A stretch of DNA of 64,000 bases, taken from Apteryx mantelli. Taxonomy: Eukaryota; Chordata; Aves; Apterygiformes; Apterygidae. Below are positions 53,840 to 63,688 of this stretch, piece by piece (the stretch's first letter is position 1; the number at the start of each line of letters is the position of its first letter). Where the stretch lies: contig NC_089980.1 of NCBI RefSeq assembly GCF_036417845.1, positions 117,205,169 through 117,269,168 on the forward strand, given 5' to 3'. The notes beneath the pieces are model-generated. The model was not told where the DNA came from. It was given only the letters and a program-made list of their open reading frames with translations, and did no database searches. The translations under genes and the position numbers were made by a program.

Positions 53840-56029
53840 CTAGAGCACATTGCACAGGATTGCATCCAGGTGCGTTTTGAATATCTCCAGAGAAGGAGAC
53901 CCCACAACCTCTCTGGGCAACCTGTTCCAGTGCTCTGTCACCCTCACAGTGAAGAAGTTTTTCCTCATGTTCAGATGGAAGCGTCTGTGTTTCAGTTTGT
54001 GCCCGTTGCCTCGCGTCCTGTCGCTCGGCACCACTGAAAAGAGTCTGGTCCCACCCTCTCGACACCCTCCCTTCAGATACTTGTACACGTTGATAAGATC
54101 TCCTCTCAGCCTTCTCTTCTCCAAGCTAAACAGGCCCAGCTCTCTCAGCCTTTCCTCATAAGAGAGATGCTCCAGTCCCCTAATCATCTTTGTAGCCCTT
54201 CGCTGGACTTGCTCCAGTAGTGCCACATCCCTCTTGTACTGGGGAGCCCAGAACTGGACGCAGTACTCCAGATGTGGCCTCACCAGGGCTGAGTAGAGGG
54301 GGAGAATCACCTCCCTCCACCTGCTGGCAACACTCTTCCTGATGCACCCCAGGATACCATTGGCCTTCTTGGCCACAAGGGCACATTGCTGCCTCATGGT
54401 TAACTTGGTGTCCACCAGCACTCCCAGGTCCTTCTCTGCAGAGCTGCTTTCCAGCAGGTCAACCCCCAACCTGTACTGCTGCATGGGGTTATTCCTCCCT
54501 AGGTGCAGGACCCTGCACTTGCCTTTGTTGAACTTCAGGAGGTTCCTCTCCGCCCACCTCTCCAGCCTGGCCAGGTCTCTCTGAATGGCAGCACAGCCCT
54601 CCGGTGTATCGGCCACTCCTCCCAGGTTTGTATCGTCAGCAAACTGGCTGAGGGTGCACTCTGTCCCTTCATCCAGGTCACTGATGAAGAAGTTGAACAA
54701 GACTGGACCCAGTACTGACCCCTGGGGGACACCGCTAGCTACAGGCCTCCAACTAGACTCTGCACCGCTGATCACAACCCTCTGAGCTCTGCCATTCAGC
54801 CAGTTCTTAATCCACCTCACTGTCCACTCATCTAACCCACACTTCCTGAGCTTGTCTATGAGGATGTTCTGGGAGACAGTGTCAAAAGCCTTGCTGAAGT
54901 CAAGGTAGACAACATCCACTGCTCTCCCCTCATCTACCCAGGCAGTCATTCCATCAGAGAAGGCTATCAGATTGGTTAAGCATGATTTCCCCTTGGTAAA
55001 GCCATGCTGACTACTCCTGATCACCTTCTTGTCCTCCACATGCTTGGAGATGGCCTCCAGGATGAGCTGCTCCATCACCTTTCCAGGGATGGAGGTGAGG
55101 CTGACTGGCCTGGAGTTCCCTGGGTCCTCCTTCTTGCCCTTTTTGAAGACTGGGGTGACATTGGCTTTCTTCCAGTCTTCAGGCACCTCTCCTGTTCTCC
55201 AGGACCTTTCAAAGATGATGGAGAGTGGCTTAGCAATGACATCCGCCAGCTCCCTCAGCACTCGTGGGTGCATCCCATTGGGGCCCATGAATTTGTGGGT
55301 GTCAAGTTTGCTTAAATGATCTCTAACCCACTCCTCCTCCACCAAGGGAAAGTCTTCCTCTCTCCAGACTTTCTCTCTTGCCTCCAGGGTCTGGGGTTCC
55401 TGAGGGCTGGCCTGAGCAGCAAAGACTGAAGCAAAGAAGGCATTCAGTAACTCTGCCTTCTCTGCATCCTTCGTCACCAGGACACCCACCCCATTCAGCA
55501 AAGGCCCCACATTTTCCCTAGTCTTCCTCTTGCTGCTGATGTATTTGAAGAAGCCCTTCTTGCTGTCCTTGACATCTCTCGCCAGATTTAATTCCAAACG
55601 GGCCTTAGCCTTCCTCGTTGCATCCCTGCATACTCTGACAAAGTTCCTATATTCCTCCCAAGTGGCCTGTCCCCCCTTCCACTTTCTGTAGACTTCCTTC
55701 TTCTGGTTGCATTTTGCCAGGAGCTCCTTGCTCATCCATGCAGGTCTCCTGCCTCCTTTGCTTGACTTCCTACTCATAGGGATGCACCGCTCTTGAGCCT
55801 GGAGGAAGTGATGTTTGAATATTAACCAGCTCTCTTGAACGCCCCTTCCTTCTAGGGCCCTAACCCATGGGATTCCTCCAAGTAGGTCCCTGAAGAGGCC
55901 GAAGTTTGCTCTCCTGAAGTCCAGGGTTGCGATCCTACTTAGTGCCCTGCTGCCTCCTCGCAGGATCCTGAACTCCACCATCTCATGGTCACTGCAGCCA
56001 AGGCTGCCCCCAACCTTCACATCTTCCAC
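53840..56029 (-). CDS. CR1 ORF2 reverse transcriptase frame (transposon)
   Basis: This is a 729-codon uninterrupted frame. It begins at the end of the endonuclease domain (SDHE at residues 13-16, containing the last catalytic histidine). After a linker comes the reverse transcriptase: [10 protein letters not shown] at 291-300, [14 protein letters not shown] at about 307-320, motif [12 protein letters not shown] at 373-383, motif [12 protein letters not shown] at 432-442, and motif C FADD at 463-466. The thumb and C-terminal segments ([18 protein letters not shown] near 584-601) follow. Aspartates of the active site are present in motifs A and C. The annotated Met is not a natural start, because the native frame enters from the endonuclease part. 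The product would copy CR1 RNA at the insertion site in the nucleus. Confidence 0.9.
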   Translation of the reverse strand: MEDVKVGGSLGCSDHEMVEFRILRGGSRALSRIATLDFRRANFGLFRDLLGGIPWVRALEGRGVQESWLIFKHHFLQAQERCIPMSRKSSKGGRRPAWMSKELLAKCNQKKEVYRKWKGGQATWEEYRNFVRVCRDATRKAKARLELNLARDVKDSKKGFFKYISSKRKTRENVGPLLNGVGVLVTKDAEKAELLNAFFASVFAAQASPQEPQTLEAREKVWREEDFPLVEEEWVRDHLSKLDTHKFMGPNGMHPRVLRELADVIAKPLSIIFERSWRTGEVPEDWKKANVTPVFKKGKKEDPGNSRPVSLTSIPGKVMEQLILEAISKHVEDKKVIRSSQHGFTKGKSCLTNLIAFSDGMTAWVDEGRAVDVVYLDFSKAFDTVSQNILIDKLRKCGLDEWTVRWIKNWLNGRAQRVVISGAESSWRPVASGVPQGSVLGPVLFNFFISDLDEGTECTLSQFADDTNLGGVADTPEGCAAIQRDLARLERWAERNLLKFNKGKCRVLHLGRNNPMQQYRLGVDLLESSSAEKDLGVLVDTKLTMRQQCALVAKKANGILGCIRKSVASRWREVILPLYSALVRPHLEYCVQFWAPQYKRDVALLEQVQRRATKMIRGLEHLSYEERLRELGLFSLEKRRLRGDLINVYKYLKGGCREGGTRLFSVVPSDRTRGNGHKLKHRRFHLNMRKNFFTVRVTEHWNRLPREVVGSPSLEIFKTHLDAILCNVL

Positions 56030-56577
56030 CAGTCCTTCTTTGTTAGTACGAGGTCCAGCAGCACACCTCTCCTTGTTGGCTCCTCCACCACCTGTGTCAA
56101 GAAGTTGTCACCAATGCTCTGCAGGAACCTCCAGGACTGTTTGTGCCTAGCTGTGTTGTCTTTCCAGCAGATATCAGGGTGGTTGAAGTCCCCCAGGAGA
56201 ACCAGGGCCTGGGATTGTGAGGCTACTTCCAGCTGTCTGTAGAAGGCCTCATCGACTTCCTCATCCTGATCAGGTGGCCTGTAGTAAACACCCACAACAG
56301 TGTCACCCATGCTAGCCTGCCCTTTAATCCTTACCCACAAGCTCTCGACTCGCTCTTCATCCACCCCTAGGCAGAGCTCAATACATTCCAGTTGCTCTCT
56401 CACATAAAGAGCAACTCCACCACCTCCCTTTCCTGGCCTGTCTTTCCTAAAAAGCACGTAGCCATCCATGACAGCACTCCAGTCATGTGAGCTATCCCAC
56501 CATGTCTCTGTAATGGCAATGAGATCATGGCCCTGCGACCGCACACACATCTCTAGTTCTTCCTGTTTGTTCCCCAT
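56017..56577 (-). pseudogene. CR1 ORF2 endonuclease frame, cut off by a frameshift
   Basis: The 186-codon frame (open a little further upstream, to about 56,607) encodes the apurinic-like endonuclease domain of CR1: ITETWWDSSHDW near residues 22-33, GGGGVALYVRE near 53-63, VVGVYYRPPDQDEE, and LLGDFNHPDICW. It overlaps the reverse transcriptase frame and ends at a premature TGA. Comparison with the normal CR1 frame is consistent with a small deletion (I estimate 4 nt) in a short A/C-rich slippage-prone run. The endonuclease and transcriptase would therefore no longer be made as one protein. Confidence 0.88.
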
Positions 56578-56607
56578 GCTGCGTGCATTGGTGTACAGGC
56601 ATTTCAG

Positions 56608-57588
56608 AGAGGTAGCTCACAGATTTTAAGAAGACTTCACTTGTTCTGCATCTACACTTTTTGAGTTGTGTTGTAAGCATTCAATGCAATTCCGTTGTCA
56701 AACTTCAACACAGGCTATCTCCTTCAACATCAAAATACCATGGCTCAAGACTAATATGCAGTGAAAAACATGACAGAAAAAGCCTTAATCCTGTTGCACA
56801 CAGGGCTCCCATACTTTCTTTATCAGCTCTTATTACAGGTCTGCCAGAGATGGCATTTGTGGTTCTTGTCCTTGGAAATACACAAATGACAGTGAACACT
56901 AAAAGAAAAAAGGTTATTTTGTTAAACCAAAGTTCCATCTTAAATTTAACAGAATGAGGAAAGCATAAAGAAAACAAGAATCTCTATTCATGTTTTTCTT
57001 ATCCAGAGGCAAATCTGAAGAAAACCCAGTTTCAAATTCCTCCACATCCCTTGGAGATCAGTGTGTCCTATCTGAACAGCTCTCCTGTGGTGTCCCCTCT
57101 TTTTATAGGGAACAAATCCTTTTCAAATCATTAAAATCCTTCTGATTTCTAGTTTCCATGTTTTAGTATTTTTCTCAAAGCAACTTTCAGTTTTGGTGGA
57201 GGAAGCTTGTGTGCGGTCATTTTTGCCCTTTTCTTCATGTTTCTGCTTTATAGACTTCTATTAAAATATGGCTGTCCCTATAACAAAGATTCTTACAGAC
57301 AGGACAGTACTACACTGCAGCTCCATGTCTATCACACCTGAAAGCCAAGTTATGTCACAGCAGACAGACTGCACTATATTTTTGGGATCTCACCTTGACA
57401 GGTCCTATGGTACCTCAGGCAATTTTAGCTGACTGAAATATCTGTGACCAAGTAATTGGGATCCAAGTAAAGGATCAGTACCTCTTAGGACTGTACTCCA
57501 AACTGCTGAATACATTTGCATGAAAGTTTTATCTCCCTCGGAAGGAGATTCATACACAGATTACACTTTGTGTAGTTGTTCAATATTT
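56608..57588. other. Noncoding spacer between two CR1 copies
   Basis: This is ordinary AT-rich DNA without supported genes. Open frames of 90-98 codons on both strands are chance. Nothing here resembles CR1. Confidence 0.55.
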
Positions 57589-57805
57589 TTTGATATTGAG
57601 GGGCATCAATGCCTATCAATACCTATAAATATTGATACCTATCAATAGGCATCGATACTTTTGATTTTGAGAAAAATCTGTAGGTATCAGTCCCAAACCT
57701 GATTTTGCTATGGATATGCACTGATGCCTGTTGACATCAATAACTTTTAATATTGAGAGGCATTGACGCCTGTCGTTTTCTATACCTATCGATACTATCA
57801 ATACC
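57589..57805. repeat. AT-rich repeat block with GGCATCAATGCC palindromes
   Basis: Two diverged units, about 57,589-57,660 and 57,747-57,805, share the order ATATTGAG, (A/G)GGCAT..A(T/C)GCC, TATC, ACCTATCGATA, ATCAATACC at a spacing of about 158 bp. Each has a short palindrome-like core (GGCATCAATGCC or GGCATTGACGCC), and further CCTATCAATAGGCAT and CTGATGCCTGTTGACATCAA words lie between. The block ends exactly where an older CR1 fragment begins. I do not recognise the family. Confidence 0.6.
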
Positions 57806-58600
57806 TTCCCAGGGACTGAGGTGAGGCTGACTGGCACGGAGTTCCCTGTGTTCTCCTTCTTGCCCTTTTGGAAGATTGGAGTGACATTTGCTTTCCTCCA
57901 GGCATCAGGCATCTCTCCCAGTCGCCATGACCTTCCCAAGAGGCTTGAGAGTAGCCTTGCAAAGACGTTGGCCAGCTCCCCCAGCACTCGTGGGTTCATG
58001 CCAGCAGGCCTGTGGACTTGTGGGTGTGCAGCTCACTCCAGTGATCCCTAAGCCGATCCTCCTACACCAAGGGAAAGTCTTCTTTTCTGCAGACTTTCTC
58101 CCTGGTCTATGGGACCTGGGATTGCTGAGGGCTGGTCTTACCAGCAAAGACTGAGGCAAAGAAGATGTGCAATACCTCACCCTCTTCTGTGCCCTTTGGC
58201 ACCAGGGCCCCTGCCCCATTCGGCAGTATGACCTCATTTCCCCTAGTCTTCCTTTGGTTATGGATGTCTTCAGAGAAGCCCTTCTTGTTGTCCTTGACAT
58301 CCCTTGCCAGATTCAACCTTCCCAGTCCTAACCCGGCATGCTCCAACAATGTCCCCTATCTTCCTCCCAGGTGACCTGCGCCTCCTTCCACCCTCTGAAC
58401 ACTTCCTTCTTGGACTGGAGTTTGGCCAGGAGCTCCTTGTTCATCCAGGCAGGTCTCCTGCCCCCTTTGCTCAACTTCCTGCTCACTGGGATGGATGCTC
58501 ACTTCTGGAGCTGGGCAGAGGGGTCCTTGAATATCAACCAGCTTTCCTGCACCCCTCTTCCCTTCTCGGGCCCTATGCCATGGCACAGTTCCTCATGGAG
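57806..58600 (-). mobile_element. Older CR1 LINE fragment lacking both ends
   Basis: The segment matches the 55,080-55,890 part of the CR1 at 53.8-56.6 kb in order and orientation. It covers the ORF2 linker ([37 protein letters not shown]) through the start of the reverse transcriptase (LGELANV, WRKANVTPIFQKGKK, PVSLTSVPGKV). Multiple frameshifts split it into short frames. Unlike normal CR1 copies it has no 3' UTR or octamer tail; the similarity stops at about 57,806, where the GGCATCAATGCC repeat block begins. It is clearly more diverged than the other copies. Confidence 0.9.
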
Positions 58601-59756
58601 CAGCACAGCCTTGTGCACCAGCGAGGTGCAAGCTCTTGTTCTGCCACACGCATCTCAGCCACTTGATTTAGGAGAGCAACTTGCAGCCAAAGCACTTTGG
58701 CATCCACTCCAGAGCCAAGCATCAGTGCAGGCTGAGAGAAAGACCATCCTGGCAGGTTTCACAGACATTTGGACTGGCACTCAGGTGCAGACTGCGCACG
58801 TAGGGACTTATATTTCAGGACCGGTGTGCAAGCATTTCTGCGAGCCTGCCTAATCCCCTGCGTAGTCTGCCCTTGAGTCTCTCTGCAGGCTCCTGGGAGG
58901 GACCCGAGTCGAGGTGGGATTCAGCTGCCTGGAAGTGGGTGTTTACAGGCATTTGGGTATGCCAGGGCACCGCAAGGAATTTTGGAAGGCATCACAAGTG
59001 GATGCCAGTGCTGGTGTTTAGGCAACTGAATCCTTCCCTAAACTCTTCTCGGACTCGGATTGTAGCCGAGATTCCCACTTCACATGTTGATGCCACCTTT
59101 AGACACCTAGAGTGGAGGGAGGTCTCTAATGTGGGGCTGACCACTAGGCTGACTGCCTGCAGAGGAAGCGTGAAACTTGGGATTTTGGGCACCGTCTGAG
59201 CCCTAGTTCTTGAGTGGGCACAGGGCCTGCTGCTTGCCCCCTCCAAAGCTTGAGTTCTCCTGTGCCATCAACAACAGGCAATGTTGCAGTCATGCCAGGG
59301 GGACTCCCCTTTGTGCCCCTGACCTGCACCCCCAGCGCTGCCCCATGGCCCGGCTGGCACATCACAATGTGCTGCAGTGGAACCCGGGTGACTATGGCCA
59401 CCAGCGCCCACCCGTGCCCCAGCGCGGCGCTGTGCCGGTGCGGGGCAGCAGAGAGACGCAGGCTCCCAGCCCAGCGGCACTGCATGGCACAGGGACACCG
59501 GTCCCAGCCTTGCTCAGGCCTAGCCGGCGCCTGGCACTGCTAGGCGCGGGACATGGCCATATCGCAGCTGTCTGCCCAGCCACAGCGTCATGGGACAGGC
59601 CAACTGCTGCGGTGCCCGGGGCACTCCCGGCCCCACTCCTGGCTCACAGGCACAGCCTGGGGCCCCTGGCTCCACAGCTCCTGGTGCCTGCCTTGGGCTC
59701 ATGGGCAGGGGAGCTTCCCGGCCCCCGGCACCTCTTGGTGCCTTCGTGTCGCGCAG
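58601..59756. other. Spacer upstream of the RhoGAP-like exons
   Basis: This stretch holds no exon I can support. Positions 58,780-59,190 contain phrases like those of the possible repeat near 34.9-35.25 kb (GGATTCAGCTGCCTGG, TTTAGGCAACTGAAT). From about 59,210 the sequence becomes GC-rich with overlapping open frames on both strands. An upstream exon or promoter of the RhoGAP-like gene could lie there, but I cannot define one. Confidence 0.4.
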
Positions 59757-59864
59757 GAGCCCCCAGCTCCTGCTCAGCGACCGGGCACAGGTGACCCGGC
59801 ACCAGCGGACGAGGGACAGACACCTCCTGCTCTTCCCCAATGCTATCGCCATCGCCAGCTTCAA
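59757..59864 (+). CDS. RhoGAP-like gene, exon 1 visible (PH-like start)
   Basis: The exon reads in frame as SPQLLLSDRAQVT followed by RTRDRHLLLFPNAIAIASF. This is the beta-strand pattern at the start of the ARHGAP20-type PH domain, where the equivalent RDRHLFLF-like segment is a family hallmark. The acceptor GCGCAG at 59,751-59,756 has a weak pyrimidine tract. The donor is CAA/GTAAGA at 59,865. It ends in phase 2 and joins the next exon to give an AAA lysine codon. Confidence 0.7.
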
Positions 59865-60632
59865 GTAAGATTAGCAGCCACAGCCATCCTTCCCACCACC
59901 ACCGCCTCTACCACCAGCTCCAGGGCACCACTCCTTCCCAGAGCTGCTCCCACGGGAGCAGGAAATGCCTCCTTGGAGCTGCCTGCACAGCACCTGGCCC
60001 ACAGCGGACACGGACTTGCTCCTTCTAACTCTGGTAGTGCTGCAAAAGTAAAGCAACACGTGCTTTCCCGCCAGCCTGAATGCCAATGGAGGTGCTCATG
60101 GCTGGGCAGGAGAAAGGATTTTGGCCAAGCTCTTTGCATTCATTCCTTACTGAACAGCAGCTCTCTGCAACAAATAGCAATACTGCCAAATATTGCTTGT
60201 TTGGATCCTCTAGGATCCAAAAGCCCCATCGAGGCTGCCGAGAAGGAGGCCTTCCTCCTGTCCTCACTGCGTATGCAATGTGTGGATGCCCTTTGCTCCC
60301 AGCGAGGACTTGTGGTCCTTGTGACCTGCAGTCCCCTGCATGGGTGTGCCTGTAGTGCAGGTAGGGACACCCTTTCCCATTAATTGGGGGAGATGTAAGA
60401 GGAAAGGGGCAGGCTCCTGGTTTTGCTGTCCTGATCCGCAGCCCCTGACGAAGCAATGACTTTTTGGAAGTGGCCTGTGTGTGTGCTGGGCCTGAGGCTC
60501 CTCTCTCCCGCCTGAGGCTTGGGGTGGCTGCTCCAAGGCTCTGCCCCTGGGAAATGGCTCTGCCCGGGAGGACTGCTGGGGCTGCCCCCACGACACAGCC
60601 TCCAAGGTGCTCCCTGCTCTTCCTCCTGGCAG

Positions 60633-60806
60633 ATGCAGCTCCACCTTCCTGCTGAAGCACCGAGTGCATCTCAGCAAGCTCTGGGTGCTGTGCGGGAAGG
60701 ACGAGGAGGCGTGCAGGTGGGAATTTGAGGAGGAGGTTTTTGGCCTCAAATGTGCCAATACACTCGTCCTCGTGTGGCCCAGTGACCTCTGCGTGGTCAC
60801 TTTCCG
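60633..60806 (+). CDS. RhoGAP-like gene, exon 2 visible (PH-like core)
   Basis: These 58 codons in phase 2/2 read CSSTFLLKHRVHLSKLWVL, then an acidic insert (GKDEEACRWEFEEE), then TLVLVWPSDLCVVTF. This matches the ARHGAP20 pattern LKHKVRLSELWL...LGWPTTNVVVTF in order and spacing. The acceptor is CTCCTGGCAG at 60,632 with a good pyrimidine tract (CTGCTCTTCCTCC), and the donor is CCG/GTAAGT at 60,807. The exon is intact, with no stop. Confidence 0.85.
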
Positions 60807-61161
60807 GTAAGTCTTGGAGATACGCTCAGGGCTGTTTGGGGGTACAGAGCACCATGCTGGCCTTCAAGTCCTCTCAGGGCTTGCTGGGGCTCAGCTCAGG
60901 CTGTGGGGAGGGCAAGTAGAGGCCCCGCTTGGGTTTCAGACGCACCCACCGGCAGCTCCTGGTGTGCACAAGGCACCTGCCCCCGTCACATCCCTGCAGC
61001 TCTGCTCAGCCCAGGGACACCGAGCGGGGCACACCGAGCGGGGGCTTTGGTGTCTGGTGGTGTGGAGCGGGGCCAAGCGGGCGAGATGTGCCTGAGGGCC
61101 TGTGCCTCCACAGAGGAGGAGGAGCAGCGGGCTCTGAAGCTGTTTCTCCTTTTTGCTGCAG

Positions 61162-61203
61162 GTCATAGGAGGTGAAGGAGCTGTGGCTCAGTGCCATCCT
61201 CAG
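61162..61203 (+). CDS. RhoGAP-like gene, exon 3 visible, with in-frame TAG
   Basis: This is a 42-nt exon in phase 2/2 with acceptor TTTTTGCTGCAG and donor CAG/GTGAGC. It reads S, stop, EVKELWLSAIL, which corresponds to the SSEQKEKWLCLL-type end of the PH helix in ARHGAP20. The TAG is at 61,166-61,168, in place of a sense codon. Using the next AG (after TCATAG) as acceptor instead also gives a stop, so alternative splicing at this site does not rescue the frame. Confidence 0.75.
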
Positions 61204-61653
61204 GTGAGCCCTGCTGGGGAACTCAGCCTGCCAGCAGTGGGCGTCAAGGCTGCAGGCGGTGGAGAGCTCCCCGGGGAGCTGCCCCCAGCAATGCAGCAGT
61301 GGAGGTGGGGGAAAGGGACACCCCGTGTGCAGGGCAGCTCCTGGGCAGAGTGGCGGGAGGTGCTTCGCCTTGTGAGGGCACATGAACAGCAATGCCGTGG
61401 AGCTGTCACCACAGCTCCTTGCTTGCATGGATTGGGACCACAAGCTGCTGCTTCCCATTTCCGTACGGAAGAGGCCCGGAGGCAGCAGGCCCGGGGATGT
61501 TGCAGGGAGTGTTGCAGAGCGGTGCTGCCAGCGAGCGCTGCAGGAAAGTCTCCTGTGTCAGGGTGGTGTGGAGGCGCTGGGCTGGTGTCAGGGGAGAGAG
61601 CAGAGAGGGCTGAGTGTGACCAAGCTCTGCCTTTGTGCCTGCCCTGTGCCCAG

Positions 61654-61738
61654 GCAAAGCTGAGGAGCCCAGGAGACCCGCGTCGCCCGCCTGACCTCCC
61701 TTTGGCTCCTTGTGAAGGTCATTGGCTTCTGCGGCCCC
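61654..61738 (+). CDS. RhoGAP-like gene, exon 4 visible, with in-frame TGA
   Basis: The 85-nt exon starts after TGTGCCCAG and ends GGCCCC/GTAAGT. In phase it reads QS, stop, GAQETRVARLTSLWLLVKVIG, then FCGP. The TSL..LLVKVIG segment matches the IPLKIFAKDIGN strand of the family without a gap. The TGA at 61,661-61,663 could have arisen from a CGA codon by one CpG transition. It ends in phase 0. Confidence 0.75.
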
Positions 61739-61842
61739 GTAAGTGTGCCGGGGGGTTTCCACTCCACCCAGAGTGACACGGGGCTTTTGGCATCAGCCCC
61801 TGTGATGAGCTGCTCACGTTGTCTCTTTGCTTTCTTGCCTAG

Positions 61843-61890
61843 TCGGTGTCGCTGAGTGTCCAGACCGCTGAGGCGCTGATTTTGGCGGAG
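61843..61890 (+). CDS. RhoGAP-like gene, exon 5 visible
   Basis: Sixteen codons, phase 0/0, acceptor TTTCTTGCCTAG, donor GAG/GTGAGC. The sequence SVSLSVQTAEALILAE fits the K.LTA.NMETLIECQ-type segment near the start of TAGAP. The exon is intact. Confidence 0.7.
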
Positions 61891-62382
61891 GTGAGCAGGG
61901 GCTCGCTCTGCCCCAGCCCTTGCCAGGTGCTGGCGGGAGGGATCTGAGTTTCAGGAGGGAAGGTGGCAGGGACCAAAGCCCTCGAGACATGAGCCGCTGC
62001 CTCACGGGGTGGTCTGGGAGGAGCTGCCCAGTGTTGGGGGCAGTGCAGGAAGGTAGCCTGTCCCCCCTGGCCACGTTTAGGTGCCTTGTGCGGGGCTGCG
62101 CCTTCTCGGCATCCACCGCCCCCCCCCCCCCAAAACCTCCTGGGGACTGTGGCCTGCAGGGGCGTGGTGGGGTGGCCAGCTGCAGCAGCAGCCTTTGCCA
62201 CCAGCACCCCTGTTGGGCAGAGAGGCAGCACCATTCCCGCACCCAAGCGCCTCCTCCACAGCCATCTGATGACCTCAGGATTGTGCCTGGAACCACTCAC
62301 ACATTTTTGCGCCACTGCAGCGACTTGCTGGCAGCCCTTGCTGCTGGGGGGCAGCTCTGAAACCTGAACATGTTTCTTGCAG

Positions 62383-62449
62383 GCTGGCACCAAGCAATGC
62401 CCCATCTTAGTCCCATCAGCTCCTGAGGAGGGACTTTGCCACTCGCCCG
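62383..62449 (+). CDS. RhoGAP-like gene, exon 6 visible
   Basis: 67 nt, phase 0/1, acceptor TTTCTTGCAG, donor CCCG/GTGAGT. It reads AGTKQCPILVPSAPEEGLCH then SP, matching the TAGAP GDIKEHPLLASCESEDSICQ-like stretch in position and pattern. It is intact and contains no methionine. Confidence 0.75.
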
Positions 62450-62957
62450 GTGAGTTGGAAAGAGAAACTGAGCAGCTGCCTTTTCACATAGTGCTCAACA
62501 GCAGCTCAAAAGCAGGAGCCCCTCCTGCCCCTCTTGCCGGACCTTGGATGGGGGCAGGCTCAGGCTGCATAGCCAAAACTGCTGTCACTGCAAGCTGCCC
62601 AAGTGACACATCTGCCCTCTCCCAGAAACCTCTGCCATGCCCCAAACCTCCCCACATGTTAAACACCCCGTGGCTATTTCTGTGCCCTGTGTGCTCCCAC
62701 TTTCGGACAGGAAACAGTCATTAGAAGGTGAAAAAAGCAGGAAAGCTGGTGTGCTCAGAGATTTGGTCACACTTTTACAGCTGAGGTGGTTCTTCCTTCA
62801 GGAAGCCCTTAGTTGTCTCCCAGTTTGCCCCGTGCATTTGGAGTTGCTGTTGCAACACACAGCTCTGCTCTTTGTTCGGCATCACGCAGCACTGCACACA
62901 GACAGCTCTCCCCCAGCTTTTTTCACCTGACTTTTGCTTTCCTCTTGCTTGCAGCAG

Positions 62958-63118
62958 ATGGGACTAAGAAAAGGAAGAGGTTGATCCCGTCTTGGAGACG
63001 AACCTCTGCCAACAGGGACTGCCCAGGGCAGCCTGGCTCTGGCCTCAAGAGCCCCCTCTTTGGGCAGCCTCTGGCAACTCTTTGTGGGGAAGAGGAGACC
63101 CTGCCCCAGCCAGTCCAG
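62958..63118 (+). CDS. RhoGAP-like gene, exon 7 visible (basic linker to RhoGAP)
   Basis: 161 nt, phase 1/0, donor CAG/GTAAGT at 63,119. It begins with the basic DGTKKRKRLIPSWRR, comparable to KKRKKVLSWPFLMRR of TAGAP, and ends with SPLFGQPLATLCGEEETLPQ then PVQ, comparable to SLFDQPLSIICGDSDTLPRP. The acceptor is a tandem CAGCAG at 62,952-62,957. The downstream AG joins to give aspartate; the upstream one would add a single alanine codon. Both are in frame. Confidence 0.88.
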
Positions 63119-63688
63119 GTAAGTCAGCCTGGCCACGCAGTTATTCTAGTCCTGGCTTGTTGTGCGAGGCAGCATTGCCAGCACTTGGGCTGCGGCTCTG
63201 CAGAGACAGGGCATTTGCAGGTTTGCCCTCCACGTTCATCATGTCACCAGCAAGGCCTGAAGGTCAGGTCCCATTGTGCAAGTCAAAAAGGGATCAAGTC
63301 TGTGGATTTGTGCAGCCCGCACAGCTGCTGCGGGAAGTGACTTTGGAGTGGAGACAACCCTGGAGCAGGAAGAGGAGAAGCAGCTCTGCTCCCTAGAGGG
63401 CATGTTGGTGGCCTTGCAGAAGTCACTGAAAGGAAGCTCTCAGCAGCATAAACAGCCAGGGATTTCTGGATTTCCCTGAAAAAGGTGCTCGAGAGGGTGG
63501 CTTGGGGGACAGCTAGGTTACTGCCAGTGTATCCTACCGGCAGTGAGAACTAGATGCGAACCCAGGCAAAGACCGCGCCTCCCAGGCAAAAACTTGCTTC
63601 CATCTCTCAGCAAATGCTCCCCTAAGGCTAAAGGGCCTTTCTTCACCCACGGAACTCTTCTGCCACCCCTGTCCACTTTTTCCTGCAG

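Larger units (their letters stand above)
53756..56607 (-). mobile_element. CR1 LINE, 2.85 kb, 5'-truncated, nearly open ORF2
   Basis: On the minus strand the element starts within ORF2 just before the endonuclease domain (around 56,607), continues through the complete reverse transcriptase to the stop at 53,840, and ends with the short 3' UTR and two to three octamers at about 53,756. ORF1 and the 5' UTR are absent. The coding part is disrupted only once that I can see, by a frameshift near 56,020-56,030, so the copy is fairly young relative to the other CR1 fragments here. It lacks a promoter and ORF1, so autonomous movement is not expected. The matching pieces at 3.2 and 26.3 kb belong to the same or a closely related subfamily. 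Confidence 0.97.

Noticed and set aside
58338-58853. 171-codon plus-strand open frame
   Set aside because: Most of it is antisense to the old CR1 fragment, and the rest is anonymous spacer.
59553-60383. 276-codon plus-strand open frame over the first RhoGAP-like exon
   Set aside because: It reads the exon in the wrong frame. The correct frame gives the PH-like segment and ends at the donor at 59,864.
60607-60810. ATG-initiated 67-codon reading of RhoGAP-like exon 2 as a stand-alone small protein
   Set aside because: The beginning of this frame is intron sequence before the CAG acceptor, and the TAA at its end is part of the GTAAGT donor.
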